This document shows positions 1 through 5,823 of a DNA stretch of 7,526 bases, piece by piece. The notes beneath the pieces are model-generated. The model was not told where the DNA came from and searched no databases. It saw nothing but the letters and a program-made list of their open reading frames with translations. The stretch spans positions 1 through 7,526 of the forward strand of contig JBCCBB010000117.1 in the NCBI GenBank assembly GCA_039814545.1. Direction: 5' to 3'. The stretch's first letter is position 1. Each line of letters opens with the position of its first letter. Both the position numbers and the translations under genes were made by a program. The stretch comes from CALBPI01 sp039814545. Lineage in GTDB: Bacteria > Pseudomonadota > Gammaproteobacteria > Steroidobacterales > Woeseiaceae.

Positions 1-292
1 CACCGAGCAGGGCGAAGTCGATTACCTGGAGTTGGGGCCCCCGTGCACCCTCGGCAGCGGCTTGTGTTGTCGCCACACCATCGGGCGTCACCTCGAAGGC
101 CCAGGCCAACAGCAGTGCGAGCGGCAGGCCTGCCAGCACGAACACGATAAAGGCGTTGTAGAACCAGTCGGGAAGCGACAGCGGCTCGCCGAACTCGGCG
201 ATGATCTGTGTCAGGCCCCAGCCGACGGCGATGTAGGCGCTGCCAACGCGGATCACCTTCCGCCGCTTCAGCTCCCTTAAGAACGCGATCAT
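1..292 (-). CDS. TPR/TolB-type membrane protein, N-terminal part
   Basis: The first 97 codons of a gene read leftward and leave the window, so the effector part is not visible. The protein starts MIAFLRELKRRKVIRVG, a basic leader typical of a large gammaproteobacterial family in which a short two-helix membrane anchor precedes a cytoplasmic or periplasmic TolB-like/TPR region, or sometimes an adenylate cyclase or other output domain. Two hydrophobic segments are visible, at about residues 17-33 and 46-66. The second is followed by AWAFEVTPDGV, matching the family's usual 'LAWAFELTPEGV' end of the anchor. The ATG at 292-290 fits this family start well, although the upstream AGAGAG is only a modest ribosome site. 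The gene lies downstream of ssrA but is separated from it by the ssrA terminator, so it probably has its own promoter. Which output domain follows cannot be told from this window. Confidence 0.8.
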   Translation of the reverse strand, partial: MIAFLRELKRRKVIRVGSAYIAVGWGLTQIIAEFGEPLSLPDWFYNAFIVFVLAGLPLALLLAWAFEVTPDGVATTQAAAEGARGPQLQVIDFALLG

Positions 293-382
293 CCAAGCTC
301 TCTGGCCGTAGTTAACCGCATTGTTCGTGACGCGCAGGCACCGCGCAAGCGGATCAGCCGGGTCCTCGCATCCCGCGCCCAC

Positions 383-417
383 AAAAAAACGCCGACCGTG
401 TTGCCACGACCGGCGTT
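383..417 (-). terminator. Intrinsic terminator of ssrA
   Basis: On the minus strand a 13-bp stem (positions 388-417, including two G-T pairs) is closed by a GCAA tetraloop of the GNRA type and runs into seven consecutive T residues (389-383). It begins 8 bases past the CCA end of tmRNA, so it terminates the ssrA precursor, whose short 3' trailer would then be trimmed by exonucleases. It should also insulate the downstream membrane-protein gene from ssrA transcription. Confidence 0.92.
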
Positions 418-424
418 CTGGGAG

Positions 425-784
425 TGGTGGAGGCGGCCGGAATCGAACCGGCGTCCGCAAGCCCTCCGCTCCGAGCTCTACATGCTTATTTCGCCATTAA
501 TCTCACCGCAGGCAACCCGGCGAAAGGGGCGCACCTGCGGCCAGTTCGGTAAAGGTTTTAACCTTCAGGCCCCAAACAAACCCTCCGGCGATTCCGTGTA
601 AATGACTCCCGGATCCGATCGCACGGACACAAGCCGGGCGGGAGGCAAACTACCGGTTTTTAGGCGGCGATTGCGTAGTTGTCGTCGTTGGCAACTATAA
701 GTGTTACAGCTGGTTTTACGAGGTGATCTGTCCCTCGACATGCACCCGGAGGTTCGCGACCCACGTCGAAGCCATGTCGCCCCC
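425..784 (-). ncRNA. ssrA: Transfer-messenger RNA (tmRNA)
   Basis: This 360-nt one-piece tmRNA rescues ribosomes stalled on mRNAs lacking a stop codon, acting with SmpB and alanyl-tRNA synthetase. Its ends form the tRNA-like domain. The 5' GGGGGCG (784-778) pairs with 3' CGCCUCC followed by ACCA (435-425). The T-arm near the 3' end has the stem GCCGG/CCGGC around the loop TTCGATT. The 5' portion carries the characteristic CATGGCTTCGACG and, further in, GCATGTCGAGGG...CCTCGTAAA. A resume GCC codon and a tag reading frame sit in the middle (660-692), followed by the pseudoknot-rich region. CCA is encoded. A promoter candidate lies upstream and a strong terminator downstream. The partner gene smpB is on the same strand about 6.1 kb upstream. 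The ends were set by pairing and should be correct to a base or two. Confidence 0.97.
660..692 (-). other. tmRNA proteolysis-tag reading frame (ANDDNYAIAA)
   Basis: Inside ssrA, the resume codon GCC at 692-690 opens an eleven-codon frame ending in TAA at 662-660. It encodes ANDDNYAIAA, close to the E. coli tag ANDENYALAA. The hydrophobic AIAA end is the degron expected to be recognised by ClpXP, and the AND...NY part is the adaptor-binding side in E. coli. Resume codon and stop are both intact, so the RNA looks functional. Confidence 0.95.
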
Positions 785-793
785 AGAACACCG

Positions 794-822
794 ATGATGG
801 GGTCAGGGGCGGGCGTTTGCAA
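794..822 (-). promoter_or_regulatory. Candidate sigma-70 promoter of ssrA
   Basis: On the minus strand TTGCAA (822-817, 4/6 match to TTGACA) is separated by exactly 17 bases from CATCAT (799-794, 4/6 match to TATAAT). The -10 element ends 9 bases before the mature 5' end of tmRNA at 784, which fits a transcript starting at or just upstream of that end, with any leader removed by RNase P. The perfect inverted repeat TGACC-CC-GGTCA (834-823) abuts the -35 element and could be a regulatory site. Assignment is by pattern only. Confidence 0.45.
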
Positions 823-869
823 TGACCGGGGTCACGAACCGATCATTACTACCAGCTTAAATATGTTCA

Positions 870-1727
870 CTAAGCGGTTGACATTGCAGTAGAAAAATCA
901 TCATTCGGCTCGGGCGAAGGCGGAATGATGAATTCAGCGTAGTCGTCGACTAGCTCCGGCTTTTCGAAATGCAGGAAGTGGCCCACGCCTTCGATGAGCC
1001 GCAGCTCGCAGTTGGGGATGAGCGCTTTCGCCAGCTCCATATCGTCTAGATCGATGATGGGGTCTTCGGTGCCGTTCACGATGACCGTCCTGGCGGTGAT
1101 CTTCGAGAGATCCACAACGTCATTGAGCTGGCCCAGCTTAAGGATGTTGACGCAATGTTCGTTGAACGACTCCGCCTGCTCCCGCGTGAGCGCTCGGAAT
1201 TGCGCGGCAATCTGGCGTTTGTAGCTGCCGCTGACGTTGTTCCCGAACACCTCAAGGATCAGGTCTGAACCTGCCGCGAAATTGCCTTCCTCGAACAGGC
1301 CCGTGGCCCGCGCGACGAGACGCTCCATGGCCGCATTGGGCTTAAGCCCAAAGCTGCAAAGCATGAGGTGCTGGACGGCTTCCGGGCGTAATGCCGCATA
1401 GGCGGCGGCGATCGCGGTGCCCCAAGAGCTGCCGGCGAGCGTCACTTCCCCACCGGGGTGCGTCTCATCGATTAGCGCGTTCAGCGTCTCAAGCTGCTCC
1501 TGCACGGTGACGTGGGCGCCACCCGAAAGGATCCGCGAACGGCCGATCCCGGGCATGTCAAAGATCACGACGGTGAAGTCACTGGCGAATCGCTTCACGA
1601 CTGTGCGCCAGATCGCCATGGTCTGCAGCGCGCCGCTCACACACACGAACAGGTTCTTGCTGTTGCCGTACCGGCGGTAGGGGACCTCGAATCGATCGAG
1701 CTGGATAACGCCTTTAGTACACTTCAC
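870..1727 (-). CDS. RhlA/PhaG-like alpha/beta hydrolase
   Basis: This 285-residue alpha/beta-hydrolase-fold protein resembles RhlA and PhaG, which take 3-hydroxyacyl-ACP and make 3-(3-hydroxyalkanoyloxy)alkanoates (rhamnolipid precursors) or release 3-hydroxy acids. The resemblance runs over the whole length: an oxyanion-side VSGALQTMAIW near residue 30, VVIFDMPGIGRSR near 53-65 (RhlA has VVLFDLPFAGQSR), the nucleophile elbow GSSWG with Ser101, VNGTEDP with Asp222, and EGVGHFLHFE with His250. These triad positions almost coincide with Ser102/Asp223/His251 of P. aeruginosa RhlA as I recall it. No signal peptide is seen, so it is probably cytoplasmic. The start is GTG at 1727, overlapping the TAG of the upstream oxygenase by one base (TAGTG), with AAGAAGAGAA as ribosome site, so translational coupling is likely. 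Membership in the RhlA-like group is well supported, but the exact acyl substrate is inferred; another esterase or thioesterase role is possible. Confidence 0.88.
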   Translation of the reverse strand: MKCTKGVIQLDRFEVPYRRYGNSKNLFVCVSGALQTMAIWRTVVKRFASDFTVVIFDMPGIGRSRILSGGAHVTVQEQLETLNALIDETHPGGEVTLAGSSWGTAIAAAYAALRPEAVQHLMLCSFGLKPNAAMERLVARATGLFEEGNFAAGSDLILEVFGNNVSGSYKRQIAAQFRALTREQAESFNEHCVNILKLGQLNDVVDLSKITARTVIVNGTEDPIIDLDDMELAKALIPNCELRLIEGVGHFLHFEKPELVDDYAEFIIPPSPEPNDDFSTAMSTA

Positions 1728-2725
1728 TAAGCAATTCTCTTCTTTAGTAGCGCCTCACCGCGACGGCAGGCCTTTTTTTCTTTCCAACTGAACCAGCGCT
1801 CTGGCGCAATTTTGTTCGCGAGTCGATCGATGGGCGAGCGCAGCAACACGTTACCAAGCCCGGCCAACTTGTCCGGCATTCGGTGGCTCGGCGCCCTTAG
1901 CGACAAACCCACACCCGCCTCCAGGTAGTGGAATTCATGCCAGAAGCCAGCGGGCATAAACAGGGTCTGGCCCGCCTCAATGGTGACTTCCCAGCCGCTC
2001 GCTTCGATCATCGCCGGGTATTGTGTTAAATCCGGCGACTCCAGGTTCACGTAGCTGCGCACGGTGAATGGGTGCTGATACAAAGCGCTCGAATCGCTTG
2101 GCTGAAACAGCCTCACACGGCGTCGACCACGGATCACGGTGTGCAGAACGTGCCCCATGTCGATGTCGTAATGCAAGGGCGTCGTAGCACCCTTGCAGCC
2201 AAAAAAGGTGAACACGAAGCGCTTCGAGAAGCGCAATCCGACGTCAGGAAAGTCGATGTCGTCGAGCAGCTCGGGGATTTGCCGACCGATGTTGTAGAGG
2301 AACATCCTGAGATCGCGACCGTGATTCAGAACCTCGTCGAGGAACCGCGAAAAGGTCATGGTGTCGACGCTGCCCATGTAACCGCTACCCGGCTTTCCGA
2401 ATGAGGCGTCGTACACGCGAACGATTTTGTCACCATGCCGGGCGCTGAGCCGCTCGGGCGTCCAACGTGTCAGCGCCGGCCAAGCTTCGGCCAGGTCCGT
2501 GATCAGTACCGGTGTGTGTGCCCGGATGTGCCGAGTGAGGGCCTGCACACCGTCGTGTTGGAGTGACACGGTCGGTAACGATCGGGTGTAAAGCGATGCC
2601 ACTGCGCGTCCCGGGTCGCCCGGGAGCGCTCTAGACTCGGTGGCCGAACGCGCGCCAAGACGGGCGTCCTGGGCACGTTGCGACGGCGGGAGCGCCGGCA
2701 TGGATCGGTTCGTCGATCGGTTCAT
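1727..2725 (-). CDS. Cupin_8/JmjC-type Fe(II)/2-oxoglutarate oxygenase
   Basis: This 332-residue protein has a cupin-like (JmjC/FIH-related) domain spanning about residues 50-280. Iron ligands are visible: His185 and Asp187 in TTPLHYDID, and distal His263 in PAGFWHEF, giving the HxD...H facial triad. Further family marks are the opening HTPVLITDLAEAWPAL and the strand GRRRVRLFQPSD. In the latter, Arg202 stands where FIH has the 2-oxoglutarate-binding lysine, an inferred alignment. Such enzymes usually hydroxylate protein side chains or small molecules; no substrate can be named. A basic tail (RWFSWKEKKACRRGEALLKKR) follows the domain. The first 45 residues are low-complexity and may be disordered. 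They begin with a 12-base tandem repeat (NRST/NRSM), and neither ATG at 2725 nor the alternative at 2701 has a good ribosome site, so the start is uncertain. The gene is tightly coupled to the downstream RhlA-like gene. Confidence 0.87.
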   Translation of the reverse strand: MNRSTNRSMPALPPSQRAQDARLGARSATESRALPGDPGRAVASLYTRSLPTVSLQHDGVQALTRHIRAHTPVLITDLAEAWPALTRWTPERLSARHGDKIVRVYDASFGKPGSGYMGSVDTMTFSRFLDEVLNHGRDLRMFLYNIGRQIPELLDDIDFPDVGLRFSKRFVFTFFGCKGATTPLHYDIDMGHVLHTVIRGRRRVRLFQPSDSSALYQHPFTVRSYVNLESPDLTQYPAMIEASGWEVTIEAGQTLFMPAGFWHEFHYLEAGVGLSLRAPSHRMPDKLAGLGNVLLRSPIDRLANKIAPERWFSWKEKKACRRGEALLKKRIA

Positions 2726-2825
2726 AGGGTGGAATTCTCGAGGCTAGGCAGTGCCAGCCTGCCGTGCGCCGACACCCGCCATTGAAGCACAGGATGCCGC
2801 GTTCCGAGGGATGGCGTGACCTCCG

Positions 2826-3482
2826 TTAGGCGGCTTTGCCGCAGCAGTGCTTGTATTTCTTGCCACTGCCGCAGATGCAGGGGTCATTGCGCCCGACCTG
2901 CATGCTGCCCGCCGGCATACCGATGCCGGGGCGCCGGTCGAATCGAAATTCGGCGAAGGGACCATTGGCACGGACGTAGTGAAGGAATACCTGGACCCAG
3001 TAGTTGCCCTCGAAACGATTTCGCCAATGGGGCACTTCAGCGCCCTTGTAGACGAGGAAGTCACCGGGCTCGAGCAATACCGCGGTGCCCGCGTCGTCGC
3101 TGCCCGCGTAAAACGGCCACACTGCGTTGGCGTCGAACCCAAGCGTCAGCGTGGCGCTGATTTCGCACGAAGGTCGGTCAATGTGGCGCGGCAATACTGC
3201 GCCGCTACCGTAGATGCGCAAGAACGAGTAGCACGGGAAGAGCGGTTCGCCGCATACGGCTTCCATTTTGGGCTGCAGCTGGACCAAGATCGATTCGCTG
3301 ATGATGTCGACATAGCGACCGATCGAGTTGTACTGCGGTTCGGGCGTGTAGTAGCCGCCGTAGGACTGGTGAAACAGCGCGCTGCGCGTCGCGACTTCCG
3401 CGACGTCTCTGGAGATGCCCTGTCTGACGACGCTGTAGCCTCGGGACGAAAATTCGTTGTGCTGTTGCTGGAAGGCGTTCAT
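2826..3482 (-). CDS. 2OG-Fe(II) oxygenase with C-terminal SEC-C motif
   Basis: This protein of 218 residues combines an oxygenase domain with a zinc-binding tail. Residues 85-170 hold the double-stranded-helix signature: His100 and Asp102 in LPRHIDRPSCE, and distal His152 in GAEVPHWRNRF, with Arg154/Arg156 nearby as possible 2-oxoglutarate contacts. Residues 197-215 are a textbook SEC-C motif (GRNDPCICGSGKKYKHCC), with Cys202, Cys204, His212/Cys213 and Cys214 as zinc-ligand candidates; the motif is best known from the SecA C-terminus, where it binds zinc, SecB and ribosomes. The target is unknown, though the tail hints at a protein or ribosome-associated substrate. I chose ATG at 3482 (MNAFQQQHNEF). 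A TTG start at 3521 is possible, since AGG lies five bases upstream of it, and would add 13 residues. The downstream oxygenase gene starts 100 bases later on the same strand; the gene is divergent from the Sel1-P4H gene. Confidence 0.9.
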   Translation of the reverse strand: MNAFQQQHNEFSSRGYSVVRQGISRDVAEVATRSALFHQSYGGYYTPEPQYNSIGRYVDIISESILVQLQPKMEAVCGEPLFPCYSFLRIYGSGAVLPRHIDRPSCEISATLTLGFDANAVWPFYAGSDDAGTAVLLEPGDFLVYKGAEVPHWRNRFEGNYWVQVFLHYVRANGPFAEFRFDRRPGIGMPAGSMQVGRNDPCICGSGKKYKHCCGKAA

Positions 3483-3620
3483 TGGGCTCGCAAGGGGTGC
3501 TGGCCAGTTGCAGGCCCGCAAGCTTACCTAAGGCGGGGATTTCGGCCAACGACCCCCGGCGAATCGCAGTTTTCGGCAAAGTCGTTACACTCTCGCCCGA
3601 GTCCTCAGTCTCTAGCAGCT

Positions 3621-4952
3621 ATGACAACCCCTTCTCCAGATGACCCCATGTTGCGTTCCCGCGCCGAGGGCGGCGATCCGGCGGCCGAACTGGAGCTGGC
3701 GCTGCGCTTCATGCAGCGTGATGACCGGGCAAGCGCCCTGGCATGGATCGAGAAGAGCATTGCCAGGAAACACGGTGATTCGCTCTACACCATGGCCGTG
3801 TGGCTGACGCAGGGCATGCTGGTGGCCAAGGATCACAATCGCGCGAGCCAGTTGCTTCTGCAGGGTACGGAGGTCGGCCACGCCGGTTGCCGCAGCCTAC
3901 TGGCTGTCAGGTACTCGCTGGGCCTCGGTGTCGAGCTCAGCTGGCAACAAGCGGTTTCGCTGATTATCGATGGCGCGATCGACAAGGACCCGCAGGCCTT
4001 GCGGCAACTGGCCGTATTGCTCCACCTGACGGGGCGTCGTCCGCAGCATGCGCACCGTCTGATGTTTCAGGCCATCATCTACGGCGACGTGCCTGCCCGG
4101 TACCTGATGGCCCAGCGCATGCTTCGAGGTGAGGTCAAAGCGTTTGGGCCGGCGATGGCGGTGTTGCTGATGGAAGACGCGGCCCGACTTGGGTTCGGAC
4201 CCGCGCAAACGGAACTGCCTGCACTGGCAAGGCATCGCGGCGGCAATCCGGGCGGTTTCGGCGACGAGTGGGCGGGCCGCAGCTGGGCGTCGCAGCCGGA
4301 ATTTGAAAGCTGCCGGAAGTTTCTCCTCGACGGTCTCACATTTCCGACCGCCGTCAGTGAGTCTGTCAGCGATGAGCCGCATGCGATGGTATTTCGAAAG
4401 TGCCTTCCCGAAGAGCTCTGTGACTACGTGCGCATGGTGGCGTACCCGCACATGCGCCCGTCGAGCACCGTGGATACCCGCACGGGGCAGCTGATCCAGA
4501 CCACCTACAGAACCAGCAGCTCGATGGCATTTGCGCCAATGCTGCTCGATCTCGTGGTCCACTGCGTCAATCTGCGCTATGCGGCGCTCCTCGATCTGCC
4601 CGCAGAAACGGGTGAGATCCTGTCGGTGCTGCGCTACCAGCCCGGCGAGGAATACAAAGCGCACAGCGACTACTTTGTCATGGGCCCCGAAGGTCGGGAC
4701 GAACTGGAGCGCAACGGCCAGCGGATTTACACGCTGTTCTCCTCGCTGCAGCCGGCGGAGGCGGGAGGGACGACGTCGTTTCCCAAAGCGGAGATCGTGG
4801 TGACGCTGGGCAAGGGCGATGCGCTTGCGTTTCGCAATGTCGACGACGACGGCGAACCGGATCCCATGAGCATCCACCAGGGCGATCGCGTCGATCGTGG
4901 TGAGAAGTGGCTCGCCGTGAAGTGGTTCCGGACCAAGCCTTACCAGCTGTAA
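3621..4952 (+). CDS. Sel1-repeat / prolyl 4-hydroxylase-domain fusion protein
   Basis: This 443-residue protein has two parts. Residues 10-205 are helical repeats of Sel1/TPR type: A-rich helices such as ASALAWIEKSIARKHGDSL, and G-x-G turns such as SLGLGVELSWQQAVSLI and MLRGEVKAFGPAMAVLLMEDAA. Residues 225-443 are a prolyl 4-hydroxylase alpha-subunit (P4Hc) domain, with RYQPGEEYKAHSDYF providing His348 and Asp350, the strand AGGTTSFPKAEI, distal His419 in MSIHQGD, and Lys429 in GEKWLAVKWFR as the expected 2-oxoglutarate binder. All catalytic residues are present, so it should be an active Fe(II)/2OG hydroxylase, probably of a protein bound by the repeats. No signal peptide is seen. The frame stays open upstream to 2847, but that stretch is antisense to the neighbouring oxygenase; ATG 3621 begins a natural N-terminus, although its ribosome site (AGCAGC) is weak. 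No terminator follows. Confidence 0.9.
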   Translation: MTTPSPDDPMLRSRAEGGDPAAELELALRFMQRDDRASALAWIEKSIARKHGDSLYTMAVWLTQGMLVAKDHNRASQLLLQGTEVGHAGCRSLLAVRYSLGLGVELSWQQAVSLIIDGAIDKDPQALRQLAVLLHLTGRRPQHAHRLMFQAIIYGDVPARYLMAQRMLRGEVKAFGPAMAVLLMEDAARLGFGPAQTELPALARHRGGNPGGFGDEWAGRSWASQPEFESCRKFLLDGLTFPTAVSESVSDEPHAMVFRKCLPEELCDYVRMVAYPHMRPSSTVDTRTGQLIQTTYRTSSSMAFAPMLLDLVVHCVNLRYAALLDLPAETGEILSVLRYQPGEEYKAHSDYFVMGPEGRDELERNGQRIYTLFSSLQPAEAGGTTSFPKAEIVVTLGKGDALAFRNVDDDGEPDPMSIHQGDRVDRGEKWLAVKWFRTKPYQL

Positions 4953-4989
4953 CCGCAATCCCTGATTAACGCCTCACTAGAGCGCGGTA

Positions 4990-5019
4990 TTGACTTCATC
5001 CTGATATGTCGATTATTCT
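4990..5019 (+). promoter_or_regulatory. Candidate promoter of the ars operon
   Basis: TTGACT (4990-4995, 5/6 match to TTGACA) is followed after 18 bases by TATTCT (5014-5019, 4/6 match to TATAAT). The predicted transcription start falls at about 5026, on the first base of the arsR ATG, so the message may be leaderless. The -10 element lies between the two arms of the inverted repeat described as the ArsR operator, the expected layout for autorepression. Confidence 0.5.
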
Positions 5020-5027
5020 AGACATAT
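5004..5027. promoter_or_regulatory. Putative ArsR operator (inverted repeat)
   Basis: The arms ATATGTC (5004-5010) and GACATAT (5021-5027) are perfect 7-bp inverted repeats with a 10-base AT-rich spacer that contains the candidate -10 element. The right arm overlaps the arsR start codon, and a second copy of GACATAT follows at 5029-5035. ArsR/SmtB dimers bind AT-rich imperfect palindromes over their own promoters, so this is the best operator candidate. The claim rests on position and symmetry only. Confidence 0.55.
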
Positions 5028-5364
5028 GGACATATCGCAAGCAACACAAAGACTCTCGGCTCTGGCGCAGGAGCGCCGACTCGCCGTGTTTCGCCTGTTG
5101 GTTCGCGCCGGCGGCGCGGGCTTGCCGGCGGGCGCCATCGCGACTTCAGTGGGCATCCCGCATAACACGCTGTCGACGCACCTCGGCATCCTGGAGCAGG
5201 GCGGTCTCGTGTCGTCACAAAAGGACGGCCGTCGCGTGATCTACCGCGTCGATTTTGAGGGCACGCGCGCTTTGTTGGCCTATTTGTTGGAAGAGTGCTG
5301 CCAGGGCGCGCCCGAAGTCTGCGAACCCGCCCTCGACGCTGTGCTGCCGGCGTGTTGTCCGTGA
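5026..5364 (+). CDS. arsR: ArsR-family arsenic-responsive repressor
   Basis: This 112-residue winged-helix repressor should bind the ars operator as a dimer and be released by trivalent arsenic. Residues 1-80 form the ArsR helix-turn-helix and wing: ERRLAVFRLLVRAG, recognition region GIPHNTLSTHLGILEQGGLV, wing SSQKDGRRVIYRV. Metalloid ligands are not in the DNA-binding helix, as they are in the plasmid R773 ArsR. They lie at the C-terminus, as in the Acidithiobacillus ferrooxidans type: Cys91-Cys92 and Cys99 in EECCQGAPEVCE form a likely three-thiolate site, and a further pair, Cys110-Cys111, ends the protein. ATG 5026 is the only usable start, because an in-frame stop lies at 5002-5004 and no other start codon falls between. 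It has no Shine-Dalgarno. It is the first gene of an operon; arsI starts 25 bases after its stop. Confidence 0.95.
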   Translation: MDISQATQRLSALAQERRLAVFRLLVRAGGAGLPAGAIATSVGIPHNTLSTHLGILEQGGLVSSQKDGRRVIYRVDFEGTRALLAYLLEECCQGAPEVCEPALDAVLPACCP

Positions 5365-5389
5365 TTTCTGATTACTTGAGGACCTCGAC

Positions 5390-5806
5390 ATGAAACGACT
5401 GCACGTGAGCGTCGGCGTTGCCGACCTTGAAGATTCCTTGCGCTTCTATCGCGCGTTGTTTGGCGCCGAGCCGACGCTCGTCAAGGCGGACTATGCCAAG
5501 TGGATGCTCGATGACCCTCGGGTGAATTTCGCCATCACGACACGCGAGGGCAGCTTGGGCGTCGGTCACTTGGGCATCCAGAGTGAGACGCACGAGGAAC
5601 TGGTTGAGGTTTTTGACCGGGTTGCCGATACGGGGCGCGCCATTTTCGATGAGGGCGAAACCTCGTGCTGCTACGCCAACTCAACCAAGCAATGGGTCGA
5701 CGATCCGCAGGGCGTGGTTTGGGAAACGTTTCAGACGCATGAGCAGGTTGCGGACTTCGGCGCGACGCCGAAGCGCACGGAGCCTTGCTGCCAGCCGTCC
5801 AATTGA
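5390..5806 (+). CDS. arsI: ArsI/CadI-family C-As lyase (VOC metalloenzyme)
   Basis: This 138-residue protein has a vicinal-oxygen-chelate fold of the ArsI/CadI family. ArsI is a non-haem Fe(II) dioxygenase that cleaves the carbon-arsenic bond of trivalent organoarsenicals such as methylarsenite, yielding arsenite. Visible signatures are the opening RLHVSVGVADLEDSLRFY with His5, GVGHLGIQ with His60, the vicinal thiols Cys93-Cys94 in ETSCCYANSTKQWVDDPQG, and Glu112 in VVWETF. His5/His60/Glu112 are the expected metal ligands, and Cys93-Cys94 the expected organoarsenical-binding pair. A second vicinal pair, Cys133-Cys134, lies in the short tail. GAGGA seven bases before the ATG is a good ribosome site. 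Location between arsR and acr3 supports an arsenic role over a cadmium-induced CadI role. Its arsenite product would be exported by the next gene. Confidence 0.92.
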   Translation: MKRLHVSVGVADLEDSLRFYRALFGAEPTLVKADYAKWMLDDPRVNFAITTREGSLGVGHLGIQSETHEELVEVFDRVADTGRAIFDEGETSCCYANSTKQWVDDPQGVVWETFQTHEQVADFGATPKRTEPCCQPSN

Positions 5807-5823
5807 GCGGGTAGGCAACCGTT

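Noticed and set aside
425..470. Genomic-island attachment site at the 3' end of ssrA
   Set aside because: The ssrA 3' end is a known integration target, but I saw no duplicate of it in the window and no integrase gene nearby.
2699..2725. 12-base tandem repeat at the start of the cupin oxygenase gene as a phase-variation tract
   Set aside because: There are only two copies, and the unit is a multiple of three, so slippage would not shift the frame; it is too short to support a switch.
2730..2745. Adjacent EcoRI- and XhoI-like hexamers (GAATTC, CTCGAG) resembling a cloning linker
   Set aside because: They are only two overlapping hexamers in natural-looking intergenic sequence, with no vector sequence around them; chance is sufficient.
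2806..2823. Strong Shine-Dalgarno-like GGAGGT on the minus strand just after the SEC-C oxygenase gene
   Set aside because: No ATG, GTG or TTG follows at a proper distance. The only short frame there ends after about a dozen codons past its first ATG, so no small gene is supported.
2847..3620. In-frame upstream extension of the Sel1-P4H gene
   Set aside because: This stretch is antisense to the SEC-C oxygenase, which has clear domain motifs. The natural start is ATG 3621.
3897..4958. Long minus-strand open frame (353 codons) opposite the Sel1-P4H gene
   Set aside because: The plus strand encodes a complete P4H domain with all catalytic residues; the antisense product is Arg/His-rich with no recognisable domain, a usual shadow in GC-rich DNA.
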